NCBI GenBank assembly: GCA_018806985.1 | Contig: JADANN010000042.1 | Coordinates: 1 to 64,000, forward strand | Source: Angiostrongylus vasorum | Taxonomy: Eukaryota > Nematoda > Chromadorea > Rhabditida > Metastrongylidae | Direction: 5' to 3' | DNA: 64,000 nt | Part shown: positions 11,404 to 21,636 of the stretch, one piece after another | Numbering within the stretch: position 1 is the stretch's first letter | How the letters are laid out: each line of letters begins with the position of its first letter | Notes under the pieces: generated by a model | The model's database searches: none | What the model saw: only the letters and a program-made list of their open reading frames with translations | Told to the model about the DNA's origin: nothing | Program-made: the position numbers and the translations under genes

Positions 11404-12200
11404 AACAAGATGGGACTAAGCCTTTCTTGTGACGTCTTTTAATAGCTCTTTATTTAGGATAGAAAAAAAGGAGCTCAAGCCGAAGAGAACCGCGAAAGGT
11501 GGGCATGACAAAGACAGACATCACCCTTCTTGGGATCCTTTGGTTGGTTTTGTTCTATCGTTAGCCCCATCTAAAATGTAGTCAGCATTACCGAGAATCT
11601 CGATTGAGTGTAGGGTAATGTGTGGAAACGCCTTGAGAAAAGGACGAGAATGAATATTCTGCATCATACATTTTACAAGTGCCGATCTATGATAGTTTGT
11701 ACGTTAGGCTTGTAGCAACGAGGGGTGATGCTCTTATTTATATTTGAGTTCTTAATATGCCTTTCACGACAAAAGTGAGAAGTCGCAGGGGCTCCAGTAG
11801 AATTCCCATTATACCGGCAATTCGCCGCTCAGGCAAGATTTTCTTCCTCTGGAACGCCGTGAAGGAGATTTCACTGGTCCTCATCGCTTGCCGGCTGATC
11901 ACCATTTTGATGCCAGTATTGCAGTTATACCTGGCACTGGCTTGCTCGTAGTCGACATCTTTGTAAAAGTGTCGAAGTAGGCTTGGAAAGTCCACGAAGA
12001 GAATGGATACGCTGGTTTGTGTGCATTTCAAGGTACGGAACAGTTACTGCAGCACCGGGAAAAACGTCCGGATGGTTCTAGCGTGAGTTCGGGTCGGGCA
12101 ACAACTCTTAACGTCACAAGTCGCTTGTGAATTTTCTAACTTTGTCGTTGTGGCTATATTTGTTAGTTCTTTTTTTACTGGATTTCCGTTTTAGTAATCC

Positions 12201-13086
12201 AATTCGATAACATCGCGCTTCTGTAATGGGTCCGAGCACCTAGTCTTCGAAGAGGGTAGTAGCGTGGCTTTAGAAGTGTGTGAATATGAATATGTTCAAA
12301 AGGCCCCAGTTTACATCTGTGTGCAGAGATGGCGTATCAACTGCGCTTTAGCTTAGGAGGAATGCGATATGTTGTTCACGACTCTAGCTTTATAGCTTAC
12401 AAAAGGAATCTCTCATGCTAGCCTTATTGGCAGAGACTTTAGTCGCAGATAGTCAGTGAAGAATATTTTGAGGTTAGTGAGGGTTACCTCTCGACGATGT
12501 AGAGGTTGACTACATTTGGTGTAAAGGGGGCCTTGTGTTTTGAACAGGAATTATCGAGCGCTGTATGATTCAGTTTAGAATTAAGCATTTAGCAACCTGT
12601 TGATTTATTTCTGTACATTTTTTTTACACGGAATCTAGCGTTTTATAAAATTAGCTGCCACAGTTTTAGAACAGATTGACGTTATGGGGAAACATAAATC
12701 TGAAACATAGGAAACCAGGGAAGTAGGCGGTGAATAATGGCAGGTTCTACTGGGTAGTTGTGAATTCTTCTACATGTGGCTGGAGGAGTCTAATCAGACA
12801 TACTTCGCCTAAGTCCGCAACGCAGATCTAGTAAGTTTAAGTGTACCAGGAGACAGTGTGCTACATAGGAAATGTGGAAATTTGACAGCCGTCCGGAAAA
12901 GAAGAAGAGGGCGCATTCTAGAATGCCTTGCAATTGAAGAGATAGTGTGACACGGACAAAACATCTTACGAAAATGACAATGCTAATATGTTGGTTTACA
13001 AATGAAATGAAGAAAACAGTGTTTGATCTAGTTAGTCTAGTATATGTTACAGAGTCGGCATTTGCAAATACCTGGCCACGTGCAAT
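12201..13086. other. No feature recognised
   Basis: No supported exon or repeat noticed. Confidence 0.3.
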
Positions 13087-13320
13087 TTACACCTGGAACG
13101 AACCCACCACAAGAGGTACGACGACATTCTCCGCCAGGTGGCAGTCATTCGTTCCGTGTTCCACGGTAAGCAGATTGATGCCACACATTTGGGAGAATAG
13201 CAGCACTGAATTAACACATCCATAGGCTTCCGCAAGTGATTGTATAGGCCAGATATGCCTCCAGTCATCTCTGGCCATGTTAGACGAAGTTGCATACCCA
13301 GCACATGCTTCAGTAAATAG
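13087..13320 (-). CDS. Protein-like frame, possible transposon-derived exon
   Basis: On the minus strand a frame open from 13320 to 13093 includes MARDDWRHIWPIQSLAEAYG and NLLTVEHGTNDCHLAENVV and ends at GTGTAA, a possible donor, after TTCCAG. A weak acceptor (TTTACTGAAG) lies at its start. The spacing of the D-W and the SLAEAYGC-like segment faintly recalls OTU-type cysteine protease domains, but catalytic residues cannot be assigned and I do not claim the family. It sits 3' of the Cys/His-rich frame at 13455-13724 on the same strand, so both could belong to one decayed element or gene. Confidence 0.35.
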   Translation of the reverse strand, partial: LFTEACAGYATSSNMARDDWRHIWPIQSLAEAYGCVNSVLLFSQMCGINLLTVEHGTNDCHLAENVVVPLVVGSFQV

Positions 13321-13454
13321 TCATGATCGTTCTCTTTATCCTGGTCGTTTATCCTCAAGGGTTTTTTTGTTTTTACTCCAAACACTAACTGCTAACAAGG
13401 ATGAGTTTTATTTGGTGTTTTAGCTATTTGTGAGAAAATTGCGTAGTTTGGGTG

Positions 13455-13724
13455 TTATCGATGGTTATTACAGCTGTCCACATCTGTGGATGACCTTCGC
13501 CATCTGTGGCATTTGTGGAGCCACTGTTCGAAATCCGCCGACCGATTTCCAGCGTACAATGTTAATGCTGGACAATTTTCATCTGGGCAGTACATGATAC
13601 AGCATTTCTTTGTTTTTATTTCTGTGCTTGTTGTTTTTAAAGGAAGATTTCTTTTTTTTTTTAGTACTGCAATTTTAGTTGGTTTTGTGACACTATAGTT
13701 AGATGCCATCTGCACAGGTTGCAC
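13455..13724 (-). CDS. Cys/His-containing frame, possible zinc finger remnant
   Basis: The 89-codon frame has a basic stretch followed by KCCIMYCPDENCPALTLY, then FEQWLHKCHRW. The pattern C, CP, a hydrophobic stretch and H-x-C-H somewhat resembles FLYWCH-type fingers found in some MULE-related transposon proteins; this is a loose resemblance only. No splice boundaries were established. It could be a remnant of a DNA transposon protein or a chance frame. Confidence 0.3.
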   Translation of the reverse strand: MQPVQMASNYSVTKPTKIAVLKKKRNLPLKTTSTEIKTKKCCIMYCPDENCPALTLYAGNRSADFEQWLHKCHRWRRSSTDVDSCNNHR

Positions 13725-14019
13725 ACCGGTTTATCAGAGTACCTGCCTAGGTTTTTAAAACTCTTATGACAGGTTGACTGTCTAAAGTTTGTGTCTTGTG
13801 AAGAAGAACTTAATGAAGTCTGTTTCTGCTTTTGCTAAGGCACTGAACATTCTTCTTATTGTGGGTCGTATCGAAAAAAAAATGCGGGCTTAAGATTTCT
13901 GCGTCGTATGCAACAATCTTTACCAGGAAAGGATTATTGGAAGAATGATAATTGAGGAATAGTTTTAAAAAGGGTCGGAAGACATTTGCATAGTTACAAA
14001 ACGGTTACACTTCCAACAA

Positions 14020-14340
14020 GATGACGATGATCAGGAGGGAAAACAGGCGAAATTGACAACCACTGATGTCGCGTGCGAAAGCTGCTCAATAAGTTCCTTG
14101 AGTTCTTGCTGATTTGTTGAAATCTCCTGTTATTGATTTGTAGAGAAACGACCACTTCTCTTTAACTTTCACTTCTACACGAATTTGCATCTCTAACTGC
14201 GCTAATTCCAAGGCACCTCCAATTCGATTTGTTTCCTCGCGTCTACCACCACAACGATCGTCGGGGACTCTTGTTGTGGGCTCGATTCTTGCTCCAGGCG
14301 ATTGGACTATTTTATGAATGTCTTTGAGTGTTGGTCAAGT
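14020..14340 (-). pseudogene. Broken coiled-coil-like coding remnant
   Basis: The minus-strand reading from about 14335 downwards is open for ~65 codons and includes ALELAQLEMQIRVEVKVKEK. It then seems to continue in another frame with QQELKELIEQLSHATSVV until a stop near 14038. The break near 14120 looks like a frameshift. Heptad-like Glu/Leu/Lys content suggests a coiled coil. It may be a retroelement gag-like remnant (inference). Confidence 0.3.
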
Positions 14341-14968
14341 CGATTCTTCATCGAATCTCAGCATAGCTGTGGTGCGGAGTCCCTGAAGAGCAAATAGTGA
14401 GATACTGAAAACTGGGTACAGTGGTTCGTAGTTTTGCAACAAGCGCTACATTTAAAAAAGATTGGAGGATGCGTTCGATTCTGTCTCCACTTTTCTATTT
14501 CACTATTCTTTTCAAATAATTTTTGGTTCTAACCGCTTGGGTGGTGGAATAAAAGGGCGGCTAGTGTTTCGAAGAACTGTTGAAATGGTGGTTCTAGGAG
14601 TGCAACGCACTACGAAAGCTAGAGCAAATTCGTATTACCGAACCGCGTCGATGATGGAAACTGGAATCATTGATGGATAGGTTAAATCACGTAGACCGAT
14701 AGCTACGACGACGGGATGCGCCCAGCTCAACCCCAGAACAAAATGTGTGATGATGGACTTTTACGAATCAAATGCAGTTGTTTCTGTAGCCATTTCGAAG
14801 ATATCGGATGGAACTTTGATGAAAATTCTTCAAGGCAGAACTAGTTTGCGCTTCCGCGTTTTGGCCGGATAAATGATTCGTGTCATCGTCGTCTAAAAAT
14901 TTACTGTAATGAGATATTTTCGGAAATTTTCGCCGAAGCAGTTTCGAATTGTTTCGAGTCTCTAGTTT

Positions 14969-15242
14969 CTTCTATGATGCTGTGATATTTGCAAAACTCC
15001 GGACCGCAAGTGTCTGCGGTGGGGAACGGACGCCGATTTGGGCCTCCCAGATCAATCCTGTTGACGGGTGATTGCTGATGGCAAAAAAGAACGATAGAAC
15101 TAGCTGAGAGACAGGCGAAACGAAGGACCCGCATGGTGTGGTGGTGAGCGCGTTACTCCCCGGAAAGGACAATAGCGCGTTCGTTCCCCACCGCAGACAC
15201 TTGCGGTCCGGAGTTTTGCAAATATCTCAGCATTATAGAAGT
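14969..15242. repeat. Fold-back repeat, hairpin 2
   Basis: The left arm 14969-15030 is complementary to 15181-15242, with ~150 bases between; the right side continues inward as a full-length arm. The outer halves are the usual GCAAAACTCC / GGAGTTTTGC pair. The left arm has lost its inner part. Confidence 0.75.
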
Positions 15243-16132
15243 TATATTTCGCAACATGCCCTACCGTTAAGAAGAATAGGCAGTAAATAAAACGATTAAG
15301 ATCTCTAATTTCTCTTAGTCGCACATAGTTGAAAGCTCCACGAAATGGGGGAAACACAGATGATTTGTTTCATAGAAGGATATTGCAGCTCCCAACAATC
15401 ATTACAGATTCTAAGCACCATGAATTTTATAAAAGATAATGGATTGGAATTATACACACTCCACGAAGCTTCATGCGTGTGGGATGAGGAGACCGACTTC
15501 AAAAAGAATCCATTTAGTTACTTACTTGGATACTTGGACAGTTCGTCTTCACGAGCTCTCCTGGCCTCAGCACAGCTGCAATTCATTTCTTTCCTACGCA
15601 ATTATCGTCCATTGTGGAGGTTTTATTCGAGCATGGTGGTGCGTGGAAGTCTTGTACCATGATCTCTAAAACAACTGCAGCTACAAATACAGCAGCCGAT
15701 TTAGTTTGTTTACGAACACGTCCGCCCAGGGTGCAGCTGTCCATCCTATGGACACCTCGCTTTTCGTGGAATCCACGTTGCAGTTCTTTTCGTCCAATTG
15801 TCGTCCGTTCTTCTGACTATGTTACCGGCCCATGTGTGTTCCGCTATCGTTGTGTATTCTCCTGGATCTCGAAGACATGACAGATTTCGAAGATCACAGC
15901 TTCGCATTCCGGCCAGATATTGAAAGTGCTGGTTATATTTTAGGAAGCATCGTTCAAGTGCTCTGTGATAGCGCAGATTATTCTTGACTGTCAAAGTATC
16001 GCGCCACGTCTCTGCAGCATAGCAAAGTGCTAGGAGGACCGTTGAATTGAAAATGTGAGCTCAGATTTTCGTGTCCTTCAGTTGGTCGGTGGCTTCTTTG
16101 AGAGGTCCGAATGCTGCCCAAGCTTATCTCCT

Positions 16133-16355
16133 CCGCAATCACGAGGTTGTTAAACAACATACGTTTACATCCATACAATAAAAAAACATACAACACAACC
16201 GTAGCTGATGTTTTGGCACAATCGCCTTCTTCAGAGCCGCTTTTTTTCATCTGTCTTCCACTGAATAAGAGCAGCCGCTCAGACTCGCATATGGTTGACT
16301 GTTTAACAACCTCGCGATTGCTAAGAAAGAAAACGACGAATTTATAATCCAATCG
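16133..16355 (-). mobile_element. Short PLE-tail module with hammerhead-like core
   Basis: A 223-bp insertion in RTE-B copy 2, flanked by ATCTCCT at 16126-16132 and 16356-16362; copy 1 is uninterrupted there (~590-606). It has inverted ends: CAATCACGAGGTTGTTAAACA (trimmed to 16137-16156 for the shared part) and TGTTTAACAACCTCGCGATT (16300-16319). On the minus strand the centre reads CTGAAGA (16234-16228), a short GGC/GCC stem-loop, then AAAA, then a small hairpin. The same block ends the PLE copies at 40088-40230 and 54371-54510. It is non-coding and looks like a non-autonomous derivative of the PLE terminus. Ribozyme activity is unproven; this copy has AAAA where GAAA is needed. Confidence 0.65.
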
Positions 16356-17689
16356 ATCTCCTACTTTTGTCTAATTCCTCCTTTAAGTTCCCTGATCGCC
16401 CAAGCTATACGTACGAGGTAAGCTCTGCAATCAGAGAAGCATCCAGTTTAATTTATTCGTCTTCGCACGATTTGTTTTTCATGAACTGAGTCTTCTTCCG
16501 ATTTATGAGTGATCCGATCCCTTTTTTTCTGCTTCGTTGAGCACATCGACTACATTCACTTCTTCGCAGGTACTTCTCGAGAAGTTGACGATGTCGTCAT
16601 CGAAACGACAGTTCAATAGGAATTTTCCGTTAATGCGTATGCCTTCTCATCTCAATCGAGTGATTTCAATATCCACTGCATTGTGGCAGTAAACAGTTTT
16701 GGCGATATTGTTTCGCCCTGTCGAACACCTTTTCCTATGGGTATGGTAAGAGGTCGACTGAAAAGCTGTACTTTCGTTGTGCAGTTCAGATCGAAGTAAG
16801 ACAGTGTCCTTATGTAGGATGGGTCCACTCTTTGGTTGACGAGCGCTGACAGCACTACATTAGTTTCGACACTATCAAACGCTTTTTCAGATTCGACAAG
16901 CGTTAGGAATATGGACATTTGGTATTCACGCCTCCTGTTGAAATTCTGCATGCTCCAATGGTTGCGCCTCATCCAGTGTTCTTGAAACGAGCGAGAGAAT
17001 AACCTTCGTGAAGGGTTTGTAGAGTACACTCAACAAGCATATCGGACACTAGTTACGAACATTCCTTCGATCACCTTCTTGTGCAGGATGACCGTGCGCG
17101 ACGTCCTTCATTAGTCCAGAATTTTTTCCTTTTGAAATTAGCCTGTCATATGGTTGGCGAGAAGTACACGTAAATTGTGGCTTTCAGATCTAAGAAAGTC
17201 AGCAGTGGTACCATCCGGCTCTAAAGCTGTGCTTTTTTTATGCTTTTTATGCTTTCTATTGCAGCTCGAGTCTCTGAGAGGAGAATTCAGGTGGTTTTTT
17301 CTCCAGAGGGGATTTTGAGGTCCGGTGCGGGGAATGTGTTACACAGAATGATGGTATAGAACTTTTCGGTTATCAATCCAATATCATGGAAAACAGTTTT
17401 TGTGATCTCATCTTAGTTAATCAGGGTTTTCAGTGCAACATTATAATCACATTAGACTCGCCAACGTTTTTTTCGGACTGCTTCTTTTCTCCACTGCTTC
17501 CATTAGTTTCTTCTCTTTGTACCTAGATCTATCTGAAAAGTACCTCTACATCTGGCATTTATTACCAGTATTGTCAAAAGTGTTGCAGTACGATCAAGCT
17601 GCAGTTTCTTTTCCTTTTAGAGCAGCTCTTCATTGGTAGTGGAAATGCGATCCGTTCTTCTTGCCCAGGGAAGTGAGGCGAATTCGGCA

Positions 17690-17930
17690 CAGTATTTCAG
17701 TATTTCGATAAGCAGCTAGTAGAGTTCGGTCCTGTCCTCCTCCTTAATCTGCCGCCACATTTGCACAGGATTTCCTTTAGAATGTTCTACCCTCTCAGAC
17801 ATGTCTGGTACCAATTTGCCGACCCCAGAAGGACGAAAGGTTTGGTGTGCTATGGGCATGGGGATCGATTTCACGTGTGTGTTTCAGGGCGCCTCCGACC
17901 ACTACGCCATAAGCGCTCTACCATTGCGGA
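17690..17930 (-). mobile_element. tRNA-like SINE, copy 1
   Basis: On the minus strand an A-box-like TGGCGTAGTGGTCGG (near 17910) is followed by a B-box-like AATCGATCCCC (near 17860). The SINE body then matches the copy at 25479. It lies inside RTE-B copy 2, so it inserted later. Confidence 0.65.
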
Positions 17931-18680
17931 TAACTTCGTCAAATTCACAGTAGAACTCATCCAATTTCGTCCTCATCAGCTGCATCAGTCGGTAAGCACT
18001 AAGTCATCATAATGATCTTATTGTGACGAATCAGTTGAAAATTGAGGACGGCCATGCGAATGAGGGGATCTTGTACGAGTCGTCGAGATGGACAATGAGC
18101 GTGTGGACGACAAAGCCTACGCCGCCAACACATTATGACGGAGCCCTTTCTCGTATGTCAGCCTTCCTGATTTCTGTTTCGCGCAGTGCAGTTACGTGAA
18201 ATTTCATGTGATTTGCTGCTTCAAGAAGGGCGTGAAGATCGGCGTCTGTGAAGAGTGTTCTGGCGTCTTACGCGCTGAATAAGAAACAATTTCATTGGCG
18301 TGTCGTGAGTGTGTTGAACAGATCCGGTTCCAGGAAAGTCCTTCGCAACTAGTGATTTTGTGGCCTTTCACTGGTCATCTCACCGCTTGACGTCATAGAC
18401 TGGAGCATCGAGTGCGTGGAGTACCGAGGCTCGCCTATTGCTGGTTGAGCAATTTGATTTTACCTGATGTCGTGCTTTAACCTTTGAGGGACGTATCCAA
18501 ACCTTTACCACTATGTGATTATGAAGAGAGTATCTTTTCGGCAACGAATCCTTCGCTCGGTCTTCCCACTGGTTGATTCTGAGACGATGTCAAAACCGAA
18601 ATCGGAAACGAAAGTGTTGTTGAAGAAATGATAGACCGCTCAAGAATGATGCAGAAGCCGGCTTTCTGGAAAGGATTACT

Positions 18681-20022
18681 CAGCGGATTTGGGGGGCTAT
18701 TTTTTCGTATTTATTCTTTGTCGTTTTATTTCTTATTATTATTTGGCCGTTTTTTAACTGTTTGGACTTTCTGAGGCCGATGAAATCCTTTTAACCCTTT
18801 AAAAGTGCTCATGTGGTCATCAACAAAGAGTATTAACAAAGGTTGATGGAGCGTTATGTCGAAAACTGGATGAGACCTCAGTGGTACCGTGCGCAACACA
18901 ACAAAGTTTTTTAAAACCTAGTGAAGGAATTCTGGGCATGCATTTCGTAGCAAGGTATTTACGGTCTATAATGTTATTATTACCCTTTCAGGCCTTTTCC
19001 TGCTTAGATAGGCAACTTTTATTCTCAAAGCATTAAATTCATATCATTCGCTTCACGAGTTCGAGCTTCTATGTGCAACATGGAAACAAAGCGAAATATC
19101 AGGGGATGGAGGAGCGCTTCTGAACGCACATTTCTCGGATGGTAGCAAAATTTCGTATCGAAAACATGACCGATCGTTGGGCAGGAAGAAGGCCAAAAGC
19201 GAAAAATAGGTAACTGAAAACGACGAATTGAAGGCGATAATCGAAGTTGACCAGGCAAAAACTATTCCGGAAGCTCCGAAAGAGACAGGACACTAACGAA
19301 TCGGAAATTTTTTTCCCTCATTTGGCTAAAAGCATTGAAAAGTGATACGTTTGGCAAATAACTTTCCCCTTGAGTTGAACGAATACCAATAAATGTATGT
19401 TTTTCGAAAGCTGACGACGATATGCGAAGTGGTTGTGCCTAGATGAAGTTTATCAAGCATTTCTTGAAGCATCAATACCACCTAAAGGTAGTTACAATGA
19501 TCCATCTGTTTTGTTGTCGGATTAACTCATCAGGGCTTTTGGAATTCTGCAGAAGCGAAGCCGGCAAAAACATTGTATTCGTGAAGCAGTGAAATCCACA
19601 AAATTACTGCGTTCCTATCCAGCAATAGTCTGTTGAAAGTGTTCAATCCGCGTCCAAGACGGGCTTGAACGAACGTTGCTCAATTAACACTGCCGAACTG
19701 CTGCTTTTAGAGGGAAAGGAAAATACAAACCGTAATGGAAAACGACCGGCTTTGCTTGAGACCCCGATACTAAAACCAGTTGCTCTATGCTGATGATTAT
19801 GAAATTTAAAAAAAAAGGGATTTTGAAACCTTTGGGCTAAACGCCGCAAAAAAATTCAGTGGATTTAAAACAGATTTCCTGAACGCACACCATTCAGAAG
19901 CATTTCATCTGAGGTCGTCAAAGTACTGCCTTCTATTTTATTGAAAGTGCTGAGCGAATGAGGTCCTATGTAACGGTCCGACAAGAAAACTTCTAAGTTT
20001 TTAGTATACAAACGGCAATTAT
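18681..20022. other. No feature recognised
   Basis: Only short frames without paired splice sites; no repeat match noticed. Confidence 0.3.
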
Positions 20023-20382
20023 TTGTCCCTGTCGATGCGAAGTTGTCAGTCCGTCATTATAATTCTCATTGAGCACACTTCAACAAATTTAAACGTTGAC
20101 ACACTGAGAGTTCCAACTGGTTTTGCTGCGATAGGAATTGCAGGCTGTTCCTCGTGTCCTGATCACAGAAATTTGAAACGAGGACTGGAGATCCCCGTAG
20201 AAGAGGTAGGCAAAAGAAGAGATAATGCACTTGTCCCCGTGCTCTCAGTCGGCACCCTTTGCGGTTCAATCTCGAGGTACTATAGAAGTGCCTTTAAGTC
20301 GCTAATGGATTTTAGTAGTAATGACTTCCCTCTCCAAAACTCGTTCGAATTTCTGCTAAATTTGTTAAAAACCAGCATGTAG
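20023..20382 (+). CDS. Uncharacterised 119-codon frame
   Basis: An ATG-initiated frame of 119 codons with protein-like composition in its middle (GFAAIGIAGCSSCPDHRN, then RGLEIPVEEVGKRRD). A GTAGGC at ~20206 could serve as a donor after IPVEE. No acceptor, homologue or neighbouring exon was found. It may be an exon, a remnant or chance. Confidence 0.3.
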   Translation: MSLSMRSCQSVIIILIEHTSTNLNVDTLRVPTGFAAIGIAGCSSCPDHRNLKRGLEIPVEEVGKRRDNALVPVLSVGTLCGSISRYYRSAFKSLMDFSSNDFPLQNSFEFLLNLLKTSM

Positions 20383-20904
20383 AAAAAAAGCTTACACCAC
20401 TAAGTTAATAAATTTTCGTATGAACCACTTTTTTTTCTTGCCAAATTCTTCGCAAGCACCGGGTTTCGCCGTTTACCACTCATTTTTTCATGCCGAGCAG
20501 TGAAGTACACTCCACCATCGGTCCAGCACCCGACACGCCTAATTTCAGTTGGCCGGCCCACTGGACCACGCCTAGTTTTGGTTGTTACGAACTTACTTCT
20601 TTTTGAAAGTAAACGATGGTTTTTCGATAGCCACAGGACTTGAATATTTATGAACATGACAGGAACTCCGCTCTAACTAATCTAGTAAATCGCACTAAAA
20701 AATAAAAACAGCAAATATGTTCTAATAGAAATAACAACGATAAAAGTAGTTAATATTATTGTTAGAGCGCGAGAAGGAAAACATGCCAAATCTCCCATTT
20801 CTCAGAGATCTGTAGCAAAAGCTTTTCTTGTGCTGAAGATCTGGGAACGTTATAGCAGGCTCATCCCAGGATTCTAGAAAAAATCAACTAGTTCATGATG
20901 ATAT

Positions 20905-21035
20905 TCATGAAGAAGACAAAGTTCGAAGTTGGCAGCCAAATCCGAAGATCTTCATCGATACCGAATGCGAGACAGCTGACCGAATGAGAGAAATGCTGCC
21001 ATCCACACAGTATTCGAAGTCGGGTCATACAAAAA
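20905..21035 (+). repeat. Coding-like block shared with 44810-44935
   Basis: The plus strand reads DTECETADRMREMLPS followed by SGHTKK. The block at 44810-44935 reads NDECETTNRVEELLSS with a similar SGH ending. Both lie beside fold-back repeats, which suggests a shared longer element. The original protein is not recognised. Confidence 0.5.
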
Positions 21036-21112
21036 AGTGATGAACTGTTACCGTTACTTTACTGTAACAGCGATAAAGTTGATTACCTGTCGCACTATAG
21101 AAACACAGGCTT

Positions 21113-21636
21113 GGGAACGAACGCGCTATTGTCCTTTACGGGGAGTAACGCGTTCACCACTACCATGCGGGTCCTTCGTTTCGCCTTTCTCTCAGCTAGT
21201 TCTATCGATCCCTGCCATCAGCAATCACCCGTCAGCAGGGATTGATCTGGAGAGCGCAAATCGGCAATGAACCCAGTTAAGCTGAGGCTTTTAGTTATAA
21301 TCACGCAATAAAACGGTTAAGATTGTGGTCATAACTAAAAGCCTCAGCTTAACTGCGTTCATTGCCGATTTGCGCTCCCCAGACCAATCCCGCTGACAGA
21401 TGATTGTTGATGGCAAAGGTCGATAGAACTAGCTGAGAGACAGGCGGAACGAAGGACCCGCATGGTGTGGTGGTGAACGCGTTACTCCTCGGAAAGGACA
21501 ATAGCGCGTTCGTTTCCCCACCGCAGACACCTGCGGTCCGGAGTTTTGCAAATATCTCAGCATCGTTGCAGTTATATTTTGCATTATACACTGCCATTAA
21601 AAATAGTAGGCAGTAAATAAAACGGTTAAGATAGTG
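21113..21636. repeat. Fold-back repeat, hairpin 3 (longest)
   Basis: The left arm 21113-21304 and right arm 21325-21518 are complementary over ~190 bases around a 20-base loop. The right side continues unpaired to about 21636 (GCAAATATCTC, then AAATAGTAGGCAG). The inner ends CTTTTAGTTATAATCAC and GTGGTCATAACTAAAAG show the centre of the family. The block ends exactly where RTE-A copy 2 begins. Confidence 0.85.

Larger units (their letters stand above)
8125..12200. repeat. Tandem array of a 1.6-kb unit
   Basis: The junction TGACGTCTTTTAATAGCT occurs at 8220, 9811 and 11430, giving periods of 1591 and 1619 bases. Units one and two are complete. Unit three (11430 to about 12200) lacks ~690 bases between ~12003 and ~12015 relative to the others. 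The end of an earlier unit is recognisable at 8125-8215. Each complete unit carries a passenger repeat near its end. No frame stays open through all units, and indels shift every longer frame, so the unit is probably non-coding. Its original nature is unknown. Confidence 0.85.
15525..18680 (-). mobile_element. RTE-B LINE copy 2, near full length, decayed
   Basis: The minus strand carries, 5' to 3', an untranslated leader (18480-18680), an endonuclease (17990-18480, with NARTLFTDADLHALLEA) and a reverse transcriptase (16652-17300, with KAFDS, VRQGETISPKLF). A C-terminal region at 15746-15994 has WAGNIVRRTDDNWTKRT. The 3' tail at 15525-15600 is the one shared with passenger repeats. Motif C reads FDDD (about 16586-16600) where FADD is expected, and motif A has VESEKAFD for the usual V-D-L. 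Stops and shifts are frequent. Two insertions interrupt it: the short module at 16133-16355 and a tRNA-like SINE at 17690-17930. Confidence 0.8.

Noticed and set aside
15978..16352. 124-codon frame across the short PLE module
   Set aside because: It crosses the insertion boundary of the module into RTE-B, and the module is non-coding in other contexts.
20023..20382. 119-codon frame as a confident single-exon gene
   Set aside because: Kept only as a low-confidence feature; the reverse strand is also partly open and no boundary could be confirmed.
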